Source: Thalassotalea euphylliae (GTDB lineage: Bacteria > Pseudomonadota > Gammaproteobacteria > Enterobacterales > Alteromonadaceae). From it: 64,000 nucleotides of DNA. The position numbers and the translations under genes are program-made. The DNA lies in contig NZ_QUOV01000001.1 of NCBI RefSeq assembly GCF_003390395.1, positions 2,046,001 through 2,110,000 of the forward strand, written 5' to 3'. Under the pieces are notes generated by a model. It did no database searches, was not told where the DNA came from, and worked only from the letters and a program-made list of their open reading frames with translations. How positions within the stretch are numbered: position 1 is the first letter of the stretch; every line of letters begins with the position of its first letter. Of the stretch, positions 23,386 to 32,488 are shown in pieces.

Positions 23386-26300
23386 ATGCTTCCTAGGTTA
23401 GACCCTGTTGAATTAATTAAACCGATTTATCAAGACTTTATAAACGCGCTTAAGCAAACCGCCTATAAAGGTGAAATAAATAGCCAATATAGTGCTCGTT
23501 TAGCGGTAGCGACCGACAATAGTGTCTACCAACAATTGCCGCAATTAGTGCTGTGTCCGCGCACTAAACAAGATGTGCAACTTATCACTGAACTGTCGAG
23601 CCAAGCGCGATTTAATGACATTAAGTTCAGTGCTCGCGGCGGCGGTACAGGCACCAACGGCCAAAGTTTAACGCCGGGTGTGGTGATAGATTTATCAAAA
23701 TTTATGAACCGCATACTGGAAATCAATGTCGAAGAAAACTGGGTTCGAGTGGAAGCTGGCGTTGTTAAAGATCAGTTAAATGACTACTTACGCCCACACG
23801 GTTTCTTTTTCTCGCCTGACTTATCCACGTCAAACCGCGCTACTATTGGCGGTATGATTAATACTGATGCCTCAGGTCAAGGCTCCTTGGTTTACGGTAA
23901 AACCTCAGATCACGTATTAGGGCTATCATCGGTTTTAGCTGATGGTTCACTAATTAATACCCAGCCGATGCCAATAGAACAGGCGGAAACGTTAGCGTTA
24001 GAAAATAGCAGTTTAGGTAAAATTACTAAGCAGCTGCTAGCCAGTTGTCGTGATAACCGTGAGCTCATTCTTAACAAATTCCCGCGCTTAAACCGCTTTT
24101 TAACCGGTTATGATTTAGAGCACGTCTTTAATGATGACTTAACTGTATTCGACCCAACTCGTGTCATCACTGGCTCAGAAGGTTCACTGGCGGTGGTTTG
24201 CGAAGCAAAACTCAACTTAACGCCTATATCAAAAGCCAAAGCCTTGGTGAATATTAAGTACGACAGTTTTGACTCAGCGCTAAGACACTCGCCTGACTTA
24301 GTTAGAGCAGAGGCAACCTCAGTTGAAACCATTGATAGCAAAGTACTTAACCTCGCCAAAGAAGATATTATTTGGCACACCGTTAGCGACTTGATCACTG
24401 ACGTGCCAGATAAGGTCATGGATGGCCTTAACATGGTTGAGTACAACGATGAGTCGACAGAAGCACTAGAGCAGCGTATCGAAGTCCTTGAAGGCATTTT
24501 GCAACAAGATATGGCGGCTAATAAAGGCATTATTGGTTATCAAATCACATACGATCTTGGCAGCATTGGTCGTTTGTATGCGATGCGAAAAAAGGCGGTA
24601 GGTTTACTCGGTAACACACAAGGTAGTCAAAAGCCGCTGGCCTTTGCCGAAGATACTGCTGTGCCTCCAGAAAACCTAGCGGATTTTATTGGCGAATTTC
24701 GCGAGTTGTTAGACAGCCACCAGCTTAATTACGGTATGTTTGGCCATGTTGATGCCGGTGTTTTGCATGTTAGACCTGCGCTAGATATGTGCGATCCTGA
24801 GCAAGAAAAGTTACTTCGCACCATTTCCGATCAAGTTGTACAGTTAACCGCTAAATATGGCGGCCTAATGTGGGGTGAGCACGGCAAAGGTTACCGCAGT
24901 GAATACGGTCCTGAATTTTTCGGTGAAACTTTGTTTAACGAGCTACGAAAAGTCAAAACTGCATTCGACCCGCTCAATAAAATGAATCCGGGAAAAATTT
25001 GTACACCGATAGATTCACAAGAATCTTTAGTTTCTGTCGATGATACTAAGCGCGGCTATTTTGACCGCCAAATCTCAACGCCGATTAAAACCTCTTTTGA
25101 ATCTGTGCTTGGCTGTAACGGTAACGGTTTATGTTTCAACTATGATACATCAAGTCCGATGTGTCCTTCATCAAAGGTTACGCGTGACCGAAGACATTCG
25201 CCCAAAGGCCGAGCTGGCTTAATGCGTGAGTGGTTGCGCTTAATGGAAAATAAAGGCGTCGATTTACTTAAAGTTGAAGAAGACCTTGATGGTTGGTCGG
25301 TAAAACGCTTGTTAGATAAAGTTAAAAACAGTATTTCTACTAGCTTATCGGACAAAAACAACAACGACTTTTCTCATGAAGTGATGGACGCGATGCAAGG
25401 CTGTTTGGCATGTAAGGCTTGTGCTAGCCAGTGTCCGATCAAAGTTGATGTACCTGATTTTAGAGCCCGCTTCATTAATCTGTATCACAGCCGTTACTTT
25501 AGACCGCTAAAAGATCACTTAGTCGCGAACGTTGAGACACTAACACCCATGATGGCGAAAGTGCCTAAACTCACTAATGCTGTGCTTGGTTCAAGTATTT
25601 ACCAATCGTTTTCGAAAACGGCGATCGGCTATGTTGATACGCCATTGTTGAGTTACCCAACCTTAAAGCAGCGATTAGCTAATCGCGATTTTACCCAGTT
25701 TGATTTAGCGAAGTTAATGCTGCGCACAGAGCAGGAGAAAGCGAAAACCTTGCTCGTGGTGCAAGACCCGTTTACAACCTTCTACGATGCAAAATCTGTT
25801 GAGGCGCTAATGGTATTGGCGAGAAAACTCGGTTTTGACCCAATATTATTGCCGTTTAAACCTAATGGTAAAGCTCAGCATGTGAAGGGCTTTTTATCTC
25901 GATTTGCCAAAACTGCACAGTCCACAGCAGATTTTCTTAATGAGTTGCATGAGCTGGGCATTGCCATGGTCGGGATGGATGCGTCATTAGCGCTATGCTA
26001 CCGCGATGAATACCGTCAAATATTGGGTGATAAACGTGGTGACTTTAATGTGTTTCTTGCCCATGAATGGTTGGCAAAGGTTGTAGAAACTACAACTCCA
26101 GAAGAACATCCTAGCGTTGCAGCTAGTGTCGATTTTAAGTTGTTTGCTCATTGTACTGAAAAAACGGCTTTGCCTAAGTCTGAGCAACAATGGCAGCACA
26201 TATTTAGTCACTTTGGTTTTACGCTAGATAAAGTAGCCGTTGGCTGTTGTGGTATGGCAGGTACATACGGTCATGAAGCCGTGAACCTAGATAACTCAAA

Positions 26301-26454
26301 GACCTTGTTTGAAATGAGCTGGCAAGGCAAGTTAAACGAGCTAAAAGATGAACAAGTATTGGTAACGGGCTTCTCATGTCGCAGTCAGGCGAAACGTTTT
26401 GCCAAAGTACAGGCTAGACATCCTGTAGAAGCGTTGGCGCAACTGTTATCATAG
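23386..26454 (+). CDS. ydiJ: YdiJ-type FAD/Fe-S 2-hydroxyacid dehydrogenase
   Basis: This 1022-residue protein matches the length of E. coli YdiJ (1018), which is reported as a D-2-hydroxyglutarate dehydrogenase. The N-terminal half is a FAD_binding_4/oxidase domain (ARGGGTGTNGQSLTPGV, STSNRATIGGMINTDASGQG, and HGKGYRSEYGPEFFG near 500). Then come a cysteine-bearing segment (GCNGNGLCFNYD near 574), a 4Fe-4S motif CLACKACASQCP near 672, and a C-terminal CCG-type domain (VGCCGMAGTYGHE near 951). The natural substrate could also be another D-2-hydroxyacid. It is flanked by terminators and is probably a single-gene transcript. Confidence 0.9.
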   Translation: MLPRLDPVELIKPIYQDFINALKQTAYKGEINSQYSARLAVATDNSVYQQLPQLVLCPRTKQDVQLITELSSQARFNDIKFSARGGGTGTNGQSLTPGVVIDLSKFMNRILEINVEENWVRVEAGVVKDQLNDYLRPHGFFFSPDLSTSNRATIGGMINTDASGQGSLVYGKTSDHVLGLSSVLADGSLINTQPMPIEQAETLALENSSLGKITKQLLASCRDNRELILNKFPRLNRFLTGYDLEHVFNDDLTVFDPTRVITGSEGSLAVVCEAKLNLTPISKAKALVNIKYDSFDSALRHSPDLVRAEATSVETIDSKVLNLAKEDIIWHTVSDLITDVPDKVMDGLNMVEYNDESTEALEQRIEVLEGILQQDMAANKGIIGYQITYDLGSIGRLYAMRKKAVGLLGNTQGSQKPLAFAEDTAVPPENLADFIGEFRELLDSHQLNYGMFGHVDAGVLHVRPALDMCDPEQEKLLRTISDQVVQLTAKYGGLMWGEHGKGYRSEYGPEFFGETLFNELRKVKTAFDPLNKMNPGKICTPIDSQESLVSVDDTKRGYFDRQISTPIKTSFESVLGCNGNGLCFNYDTSSPMCPSSKVTRDRRHSPKGRAGLMREWLRLMENKGVDLLKVEEDLDGWSVKRLLDKVKNSISTSLSDKNNNDFSHEVMDAMQGCLACKACASQCPIKVDVPDFRARFINLYHSRYFRPLKDHLVANVETLTPMMAKVPKLTNAVLGSSIYQSFSKTAIGYVDTPLLSYPTLKQRLANRDFTQFDLAKLMLRTEQEKAKTLLVVQDPFTTFYDAKSVEALMVLARKLGFDPILLPFKPNGKAQHVKGFLSRFAKTAQSTADFLNELHELGIAMVGMDASLALCYRDEYRQILGDKRGDFNVFLAHEWLAKVVETTTPEEHPSVAASVDFKLFAHCTEKTALPKSEQQWQHIFSHFGFTLDKVAVGCCGMAGTYGHEAVNLDNSKTLFEMSWQGKLNELKDEQVLVTGFSCRSQAKRFAKVQARHPVEALAQLLS

Positions 26455-26498
26455 CCGTTTAAAAATTGACGTTTAAAAGTAGTTTCAGAAAAGCATAT

Positions 26499-26542
26499 AA
26501 AAGCCGCTAGGCGAGTGATAGCTCGTTATTAGCGGCTTTTTT
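26499..26542. terminator. Bidirectional terminator after ydiJ
   Basis: AAAAGCCGCTA pairs with TAGCGGCTTTTTT, with an inner GAG..CTC stem. It lies between ydiJ (plus) and the convergent monooxygenase gene (minus). Confidence 0.9.
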
Positions 26543-26548
26543 GTCAGC

Positions 26549-26590
26549 TATTTTGTGTTTTGTTAGTTATTTTGTGTTTTGTTAGTTATT
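26549..26590. repeat. Tandem 19-bp repeat
   Basis: TATTTTGTGTTTTGTTAGT occurs twice head to tail (26549-26567 and 26568-26586), followed by the first bases of a third copy. It is noncoding and lies between convergent genes. Confidence 0.85.
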
Positions 26591-26619
26591 TTTGTGGTTG
26601 TAAGTGGTATCAGTAAAGC

Positions 26620-27603
26620 TTAACTAAACGCTTTTTTCACTAATTCAAAACTCTTTTTACGATCTTCAAAGTGGTAAACATTCGAGACCATCATCACTTC
26701 GTCGGCATTAAACTGTGCTTGAATTTCATCTATGGTGGCTTTGACTTGTGCTGGTGTGCCAATTGCGCGTCTTGGCAATCGTTGTAGGATAAAAGCACTT
26801 AACTGAGGTGAAATTGGATATTCCGCCACTTGCTCAGGCGTTAAGAAGTCACCTTGCCACTCGCCGGTAATGTAGCGATAGTAATTGACCTCGTAACTCT
26901 TAGCGAGCAGGTGCGCATAGTCTTCATCCTCTGCGCAGAAAGTGGCAATTGTTACCGAAGTATATGGCGTTTCTTGCTTAGCATTTGGTTTAAAGTGCTG
27001 CTGATAATAATTGGTAACCTGTGTTGATGCATGTGGGTTAATAAATAGCGCTAAATTGTATGGTAAACCATGCTGAGCGGCTAAAACGGCGCTGTCTTGG
27101 CTTGAACCTAACATCCACATTGGCAAATCTTTCGGCGGTTTCGGACTGACGGTTGGTTCTGTGCTTTCATTGTTTAGGTAATGCCACAGCTCTTCAACCT
27201 GCTGAGGAAACTTATGAAAATCTGGGCGTCCATTAGGTGCAAGTGCAGATGCGGTTAGCATATCGGTACCTGGAGCGCGGCCAATACCTAAATCAATGCG
27301 CTCTGGGTATAAGTTGGCTAACATTGAAAATACTTCAGCTATTTTGTAACTGCTGTAGTGAGGCAACATAATACCACCCGAGCCCAAGCGAATTTTACTG
27401 GTCGCTGCCCCTAATGCTGCAAGTAATACTTCTGGAGCACTGCCCGCTAGGGCAACAAAACCATGATGCTCTGAAATCCAAAAGCGATGATAGCCGAGTT
27501 GCTCACAAAACTGCGCCATCTCAATAGTTTCCTGGAGGGCTGTAGTGGCTGAGTCAAAGGTGCGAGCGAATGATTGATCTAATACCGAAAGTTTAAAATT
27601 CAT
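26620..27603 (-). CDS. Luciferase-like flavin-dependent monooxygenase
   Basis: This 327-residue TIM-barrel protein belongs to the bacterial luciferase superfamily, close to the YhbW-type group. Markers are FCEQLGYHRFWISEHHG, the SKIRLGSGGIMLPHYS strand, YPERIDLGIGRAPGTD and the C-terminal IGTPAQVKATIDEIQ. Such enzymes use FMNH2 from a partner reductase to oxidise small molecules; the substrate cannot be told. It is downstream of yjjX on the same strand with 136 bp between, so not clearly one operon. Confidence 0.88.
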   Translation of the reverse strand: MNFKLSVLDQSFARTFDSATTALQETIEMAQFCEQLGYHRFWISEHHGFVALAGSAPEVLLAALGAATSKIRLGSGGIMLPHYSSYKIAEVFSMLANLYPERIDLGIGRAPGTDMLTASALAPNGRPDFHKFPQQVEELWHYLNNESTEPTVSPKPPKDLPMWMLGSSQDSAVLAAQHGLPYNLALFINPHASTQVTNYYQQHFKPNAKQETPYTSVTIATFCAEDEDYAHLLAKSYEVNYYRYITGEWQGDFLTPEQVAEYPISPQLSAFILQRLPRRAIGTPAQVKATIDEIQAQFNADEVMMVSNVYHFEDRKKSFELVKKAFS

Positions 27604-27690
27604 AACTGGGCTTTGTTTTATCTTAGTGGTTAATTGGAGTTTGAATGAGGTTTTTAATTAGAATTTTACTTTGTCACTAGCGCTCAATAT

Positions 27691-27738
27691 AACGAAAACT
27701 CTTAGCACGACAAAGTCGTTTACCTATCGGTTTTCGTT
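27691..27738. repeat. Nested inverted repeat after yjjX
   Basis: AACGAAAAC (27691-27699) pairs with GTTTTCGTT (27730-27738), and inside it ACGAC (27707-27711) pairs with GTCGT (27715-27719). It starts right after the yjjX stop codon on the minus strand. There is no strong T-run; it is probably a 3' end structure or attenuator before the monooxygenase gene. Confidence 0.7.
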
Positions 27739-27739
27739 A

Positions 27740-28291
27740 TTATTGATATAAGTTAGCATTGGCAATCTTCGCTAATGCCAAAATCAGGGCTTGCTCGTAG
27801 GTAGATTGTCTGGTCGCTAAACCATTGGTAAATAACCCCATTGCGCCAGATTTTTGCTTGGCATTATGGGTATTAAAGAGTTTATCAATTACATCGCCTA
27901 ATTCTTCACCTTGTTGCAATGCTTGATAAACGCCTTCTGGCAACGGAAGTTGGGCACTCAGGCCAATGGCTTCTTGATTTGTGTCGGTACTAGAAATAAC
28001 GACATAAGCAAACGCGGCAGGGCCGTAATGGTAATGATCAACGCCGCCTTCGATGGCAATATAATAATCAGCTGTCTCGCCAAATTCTTGCTGGCAATGG
28101 GAGACTCGATTCTTCGCACCCAGCAAGGTTTCTGCTTCAGTCATAGGTTGTTCAGCAACACCTGATGGGGCATTTACTGAGACTACATTGATGTCTTGTT
28201 GAGGAAAATACGATTGAAGCGCAGCTTTTGCAGCATTCACTTTAACGGGATTTTTAGAACCGATGATGAGATTGAGTTTGTTATTGGTCAT
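27740..28291 (-). CDS. yjjX: Inosine/xanthosine triphosphatase YjjX
   Basis: This 183-residue house-cleaning NTPase removes deaminated purine triphosphates (ITP, XTP). The N-terminal IIGSKNPVKVNAAKAAL segment, GVAEQPMTEAETLLGAKNR and the DYYIAIEGGVD motif are characteristic. It lies just downstream of a diguanylate cyclase gene (37-bp gap) and may share its transcript. Confidence 0.93.
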   Translation of the reverse strand: MTNNKLNLIIGSKNPVKVNAAKAALQSYFPQQDINVVSVNAPSGVAEQPMTEAETLLGAKNRVSHCQQEFGETADYYIAIEGGVDHYHYGPAAFAYVVISSTDTNQEAIGLSAQLPLPEGVYQALQQGEELGDVIDKLFNTHNAKQKSGAMGLFTNGLATRQSTYEQALILALAKIANANLYQ

Positions 28292-28328
28292 TTGATTTTT
28301 TATAGATGTTAAATATTCTTTGACAAAA

Positions 28329-29291
28329 TTAGCGCTTTTTATCGGCTTTTACTTGATACATGGCCTGATCGGCAATGCACATAAGTTCGTCAAGAGTTTT
28401 GTTTTTCTCCGCAACGACAGAGCCAATACTAATGGTGTTGGTGGGAAGCGCAAGCTGACGATTCGCTTGTTGATAATGTTCACTAATTTTTTCTGAAATA
28501 GTAGCTAGGTCTTCGGCGTGATTAATTTGTAACACGCATGCAAACTCATCGCCTCCAATCCTTGCAAGAATATCGCTTTCGCGAATATTGGCTTTGATAC
28601 TTTCGGCAATGGAAATCAATACTTTATCGCCAATATCGTGACCATATTTGTCATTTAATTGTTTAAAGTTATCAGCATCGATAAATAGTACGCCCAGCAA
28701 TAGCTCCACTCGCTTCGCTAGTTTAAAACGTTGTTCTGCGAGCAGCATGAATGCGCGTCGGTTGTGTATATTGGTCAGTGGATCAACCATGGCGATTTGC
28801 TGCATTTTATCGTAGTTATCAATAATTTCTAAATCATCTTCGATAACCGAACGAAACTCTGACAATAACTCTATATGATTATTGTCATAATCTGTTTTTT
28901 GTAAATCCATAACACAAATGGTGCCAAATGGTTTGCCATCGGGCCAGTTGATGGGCATACCAAGGTAAGAATTATAGCCGTCTTCACTTACCTCAGGGTT
29001 AGTTTGCCATTCTTCAAGTTCAGTGGCATTTTGTACATAGAGTAACTGGTGTGATTCAACCACTTTTTTGCAAAAAATATTGGTCGCAGTAGGGATGGTA
29101 CTGCCTGCTGGGTAGGGGTTTTCTTCTTGCTGACTGGCAATCACTACCTGATACCCTTGCTCTGTATACTGCACAATAAAACTTGACGGCACCTGATAAA
29201 GTTTCGACATCAGGTTTATGGTTTTTTGCCATTTATTGAGCGGCACATTTTCTTTGGTTTGTTCAAGAATAAATTTGTTGGCGGACAGCAT
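28329..29291 (-). CDS. GAF-GGDEF diguanylate cyclase
   Basis: This 320-residue cytoplasmic protein joins an N-terminal GAF sensor domain (about 15-155, with YLGMPINWPDGKPFGTICVMD) to a GGDEF domain (about 165-318). The active GGDEF sequence is at 246-250 and an allosteric I-site R237-E-S-D240 is five residues before it, so both c-di-GMP synthesis and product inhibition are expected. The metal-binding FIDADNF and the DPLTNIHNRR start of the domain are intact. The GAF ligand is unknown. A MITE-like element ends 36 bp upstream of its start codon. Confidence 0.92.
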   Translation of the reverse strand: MLSANKFILEQTKENVPLNKWQKTINLMSKLYQVPSSFIVQYTEQGYQVVIASQQEENPYPAGSTIPTATNIFCKKVVESHQLLYVQNATELEEWQTNPEVSEDGYNSYLGMPINWPDGKPFGTICVMDLQKTDYDNNHIELLSEFRSVIEDDLEIIDNYDKMQQIAMVDPLTNIHNRRAFMLLAEQRFKLAKRVELLLGVLFIDADNFKQLNDKYGHDIGDKVLISIAESIKANIRESDILARIGGDEFACVLQINHAEDLATISEKISEHYQQANRQLALPTNTISIGSVVAEKNKTLDELMCIADQAMYQVKADKKR

Positions 29292-29327
29292 CTAAAACTC
29301 AAAACTCTTTATTGTTTGGCGGTTGAC

Positions 29328-29658
29328 TAATACCAATTGAAATAAATATTTAATCTTTCAGCGAGAATTAAAAGGCTTAAAGGTACAAGCTCCATGCCTA
29401 ACCTAAGTACCTAAATCCATGTAGGCAAGACATTGGTTGCAGAGAATGATCACTTCTCTTTTTCCTACATCAGAAGTATAGCCAATATCTTTGCATATAT
29501 GCCTGTTAAGCTTGCCCTTGGAAGCGTGACAGCCGAGAGGATTATTTCGCCAAATTTATTCGATGAGCAACTATACCTATACAAATTTGACTAATTCTTC
29601 CACCGCTGACTGCGCTATGAATTTATCAATTCAATAATTTTTTATTCAATTGGTATTA
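29328..29658. mobile_element. MITE-like element, 331 bp
   Basis: The segment is bounded by perfect 14-bp terminal inverted repeats, TAATACCAATTGAA at the left and TTCAATTGGTATTA at the right; the arms continue imperfectly as A/T-rich sequence. The interior has no open reading frame of note but has short dyads such as GAGAA...TTCTC. No clear target duplication is visible beyond a possible TA. I infer a non-autonomous transposon remnant. It fills most of the 512-bp gap between the diguanylate cyclase and the CsgG-like gene; the remaining 145 bp (29659-29803) hold nothing I can name. Confidence 0.65.
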
Positions 29659-29803
29659 GGCGCTAATTAATGGTAAATGTCTATGGTAATTTGCAAAGCA
29701 TTTCTTTATAGAAAACTCTGGAATTATTACTGTGCGCTAAATAGTTGGGATTAAACCTAGCACTAGAGCATTGCGGAGATATGCCCTAGTGCTAGCGGGC
29801 TAT

Positions 29804-30619
29804 TTACTGTTGAACTTCGAGTTTGCCACCTGTACCCAAGCCACCTTCAACTTGCTGTGCTTTATAGTTACGCAAGGCTTTCACCATTTGGTTGTATGAG
29901 TCAGCAAACGCCGCAGTGACGATTTTACCTTCCGGTGTATTCGAATATGCGCCAGCACCCAATAAAGCGCCAGCGAAGAGGGCTCCACCGACTCTGAAGT
30001 CTTTGTTTTCTGCATTGCCAACTGCAGCTGATACTTGCACGCCTGATCGGTTATCTATCAACAGCAAGGTGGTAGCGGCTTCGTTTTTCTTAAACCCACC
30101 AGCAACTGCCGCGCCAACTGACCCAAATAACGCACCTGCTATTGCGCCTATTCCGCCCGTACCTTTTTCAGAAAATTGAATAGAAGGGGATAAGGTATAA
30201 TCAGCGGCAACCATCTGGCCTTTACCAAAATTACTACCGCCGCGGGACTCACCAGATGACATTAGTTCTCGTTCTGCTTTCATTGCCGCCATTGCTGCCC
30301 CGCGTTCAACCACAACAAAACAGTTAGATTGTTGGATCATCAATCGGATAACAGGCACTGTACTGCCTAAGTCAGGTGCTCTGCGTTGATACATTGACCA
30401 CCAAGGTAGACTGCGATCTTCAAAAACTGACATAGTGCCAAGGGTTTTATCACAGCTTTCAAGTTGGCTGTTTCTATTGTCCGTGTTTGCGCCACCAGCG
30501 CCGCCAGTGATAGTACCACCACCTTGGCCACCGCCCATTTTGGGATCTGTACTCATACAAGCGCTTAACATAGTGACAGCGCAAGCCACTGTACTAAAGT
30601 ATAAAAAGCCTTTTCTCAT
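29804..30619 (-). CDS. CsgG-family outer-membrane lipoprotein
   Basis: This 271-residue lipoprotein has a lipobox LSAC with the lipidated cysteine at 21, then a Gly-rich linker (about 29-44) and a CsgG-like domain. The domain is recognised by FVVVERGAAMAAMKAERELM, the AADYTLSPSIQFSE strand and the ending ADSYNQMVKALRNYK. CsgG forms the curli secretion pore, but no other curli genes are nearby. A glycine-rich stretch GIGAIAGALFGSVGAAVAGG (about 155-174) could be a membrane-active segment. Its role here is unknown; a stand-alone CsgG/LpoB-like envelope lipoprotein is the safest reading. Confidence 0.8.
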   Translation of the reverse strand: MRKGFLYFSTVACAVTMLSACMSTDPKMGGGQGGGTITGGAGGANTDNRNSQLESCDKTLGTMSVFEDRSLPWWSMYQRRAPDLGSTVPVIRLMIQQSNCFVVVERGAAMAAMKAERELMSSGESRGGSNFGKGQMVAADYTLSPSIQFSEKGTGGIGAIAGALFGSVGAAVAGGFKKNEAATTLLLIDNRSGVQVSAAVGNAENKDFRVGGALFAGALLGAGAYSNTPEGKIVTAAFADSYNQMVKALRNYKAQQVEGGLGTGGKLEVQQ

Positions 30620-31064
30620 TATTTTTCTCCCGTTTTTTTAGCTATTGAATTGCTCAATAAAAGTGTTTGCTAAAAACAACTAAGCAAATTTAAACAATGC
30701 CTGTTTTCCAAAAAGCACAGTCAAAAAGCGTTGTTGAAACGGCAAGAAACAGCCTAAAGTCCGTTTTCAAAAGGCCACAGCTATTTTTCTGTTAGGAAAA
30801 ATTCACTATTTATAAACCTTAGTCGGGGATGCAAAAGTTGGCAATAAAATGAGGGAATTAAGGCATTGGTCTGTGGATGAAGGCATTTAAAGGCTGACAT
30901 TGGTGAAAAACGCTATGCTCGACATAGGGTACTTGTAACAGTGTAACCTTGTAACTTAATTTGTTAATTTGGCTAGCAAGGTTAGGAAGGGGCTGGCTCG
31001 GCGCTGAAGAAAGAACGACGATAAAATAAAAGCTTTTAGAAAAACTATGCCAGGACAAATTAAA
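30620..31064. other. Noncoding stretch between the CsgG-like and phosphatase genes
   Basis: About 445 bp that probably hold the promoter of the CsgG-like gene at the left end. I see no supported gene, repeat or RNA. A 71-codon minus-strand open frame (30858-31073) has no ribosome site or recognisable protein character. Confidence 0.5.
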
Positions 31065-31085
31065 CCAGAGCAAGTTATGCTCTGG
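31065..31085 (-). terminator. Hairpin terminator of the phosphatase operon
   Basis: CCAGAGCA pairs with TGCTCTGG around 5 bases. Read on the minus strand it follows the phosphatase stop by about 20 bases and leads into TTTAATTT, a weak T-tract. Confidence 0.65.
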
Positions 31086-31105
31086 CTTATTAGTTACTAT
31101 TTTCG

Positions 31106-32476
31106 CTATTTGTTGTATTTGTCTAATAACTTAAATACTTTCTTAGCGATTTGAGTGTTGTCTTGATGGCCAGCAAATTTTTCTGCGTATTTACCAAGTG
31201 CAATAACGGGCACATCTATTGCGGTATGACCGCCTGAAGTCCAACCGGTATTTGAACGTGTATCGAGTAATTTCTTAATTGTTTTAGCAACAAGTCTAGA
31301 AGTATTAGGTTTACGTGATTTAGCTTGCTCTTCCTTAGACAGCTGTTCAAAGGCGGTTAATTGTTGCTCTGCGTTAACTTTTGCTTTTAAAAGCGCATCG
31401 TATTCTTCTTGAGTAAGCGCTAGGTTGAAGAGTTCATCTGCTTGCTGTTTAGTGAATGACTTTTCCAGTAACACTTTGGCAATATGGCCAGGTGAATGTA
31501 ATTGCTTTTTAAGCACATCTGGCTGCCATTTGTACTCACCGTGAGCCGCAAGCGTTAAACCACCAGTACTGTGATCCGCAGTTAGAATAACTGTGGTGTT
31601 AGGGTGTTTTGCAACATAACCTTCCAAGTATTCAATTGTTTTAGCGAGATCATCCATTTCTGCCATGGCTGCACTAATATCATTACCGTGCCCCGCCCAA
31701 TCTACTTGACTAGCTTCAACGAGTAAAAAGTAGCCTTTATCTTGATTCGCTAGCAAGTTAGTCGCCGCTTTCGTCATTGTCGATAAGCGGTGACGATCTG
31801 TATCGTCGAGCGCGTGCGGTAGGCCGACATCGGCAAACAAACCTAATGCCGGTTGCTTGTTGTGTAAGTCTGATAATTGTTGGTAGGCATCAATGTATTG
31901 AACACCTTGTGAAGTAAGCTCCTCCACTAATTGGCGATCGTCACGAATAAAATACTGCCAACCGCCACCAAACAGGACATCAAATTTGATTTTACCTTTG
32001 ATGCGATCGTCAACGTAACTATCGGCAATTTCATTGTAATTTCGTCGATATTCATTATGTGCAAGGTATGATGCTGGCGTTGCATGGTTAACTTGTGAAG
32101 TCACCACGGCACCAGTTTTCATGCCATAGTGCTTAGCGCGTTCTAAAACAGTTTCTACTGGCTGTTTGTTAACGTCCATGCCAATGGCACCATTGTAAGT
32201 TTTAATCCCTGCTGAAAGAGCAGTTGCGCCAGCGGCAGAGTCAGTAACGTAGCCTGAGACAGGCGCAGGGTAGGTTGACGCCATACCCACTAAGTATTTA
32301 TCGAAAATTGTCGGTTCAACCGCTTTCGTGCTCGGATCGTCATTATAATAACGGTAACCTGTGGTGTAAGCTGGCCCCATGCCATCAGCTATCACCATAA
32401 TAATATTGTGCGGTTGTTCTTTTGCTGCAGCACTACATGCTGCTAAAACACATAAAGAAGAGAGTAATTTGCGCAT
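31106..32476 (-). CDS. Secreted alkaline phosphatase (PhoA family)
   Basis: The protein (456 residues) has a signal peptide MRKLLSSLCVLAACSAAA and the PhoA-superfamily core: IADGMG metal ligand, the catalytic serine in GYVTDSAAGATALSAG, VEASQVDWAGHGND, ILTADHSTGGLT and a final SGGHTAIDVPVIALG. It removes phosphate from nucleotides and other esters in the periplasm or outside the cell. I start at ATG 32476, 8 bases after GAGA; a TTG at 32488 directly abuts the upstream stop. It follows the DNase I-fold gene by 12 bp, in an operon headed by the TetR regulator, so nucleotide dephosphorylation is the likely job. Confidence 0.92.
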   Translation of the reverse strand: MRKLLSSLCVLAACSAAAKEQPHNIIMVIADGMGPAYTTGYRYYNDDPSTKAVEPTIFDKYLVGMASTYPAPVSGYVTDSAAGATALSAGIKTYNGAIGMDVNKQPVETVLERAKHYGMKTGAVVTSQVNHATPASYLAHNEYRRNYNEIADSYVDDRIKGKIKFDVLFGGGWQYFIRDDRQLVEELTSQGVQYIDAYQQLSDLHNKQPALGLFADVGLPHALDDTDRHRLSTMTKAATNLLANQDKGYFLLVEASQVDWAGHGNDISAAMAEMDDLAKTIEYLEGYVAKHPNTTVILTADHSTGGLTLAAHGEYKWQPDVLKKQLHSPGHIAKVLLEKSFTKQQADELFNLALTQEEYDALLKAKVNAEQQLTAFEQLSKEEQAKSRKPNTSRLVAKTIKKLLDTRSNTGWTSGGHTAIDVPVIALGKYAEKFAGHQDNTQIAKKVFKLLDKYNK

Positions 32477-32488
32477 TGTGATTCTCAA

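Noticed and set aside
24108..24530. 140-codon minus-strand frame inside ydiJ
   Set aside because: It is a shadow of a clearly coding plus-strand gene, rich in Ser and Leu as expected from antisense codons.
30858..31073. 71-codon minus-strand frame in the gap before the phosphatase gene
   Set aside because: It has no ribosome site, runs toward the phosphatase terminator hairpin and lacks protein-like composition.
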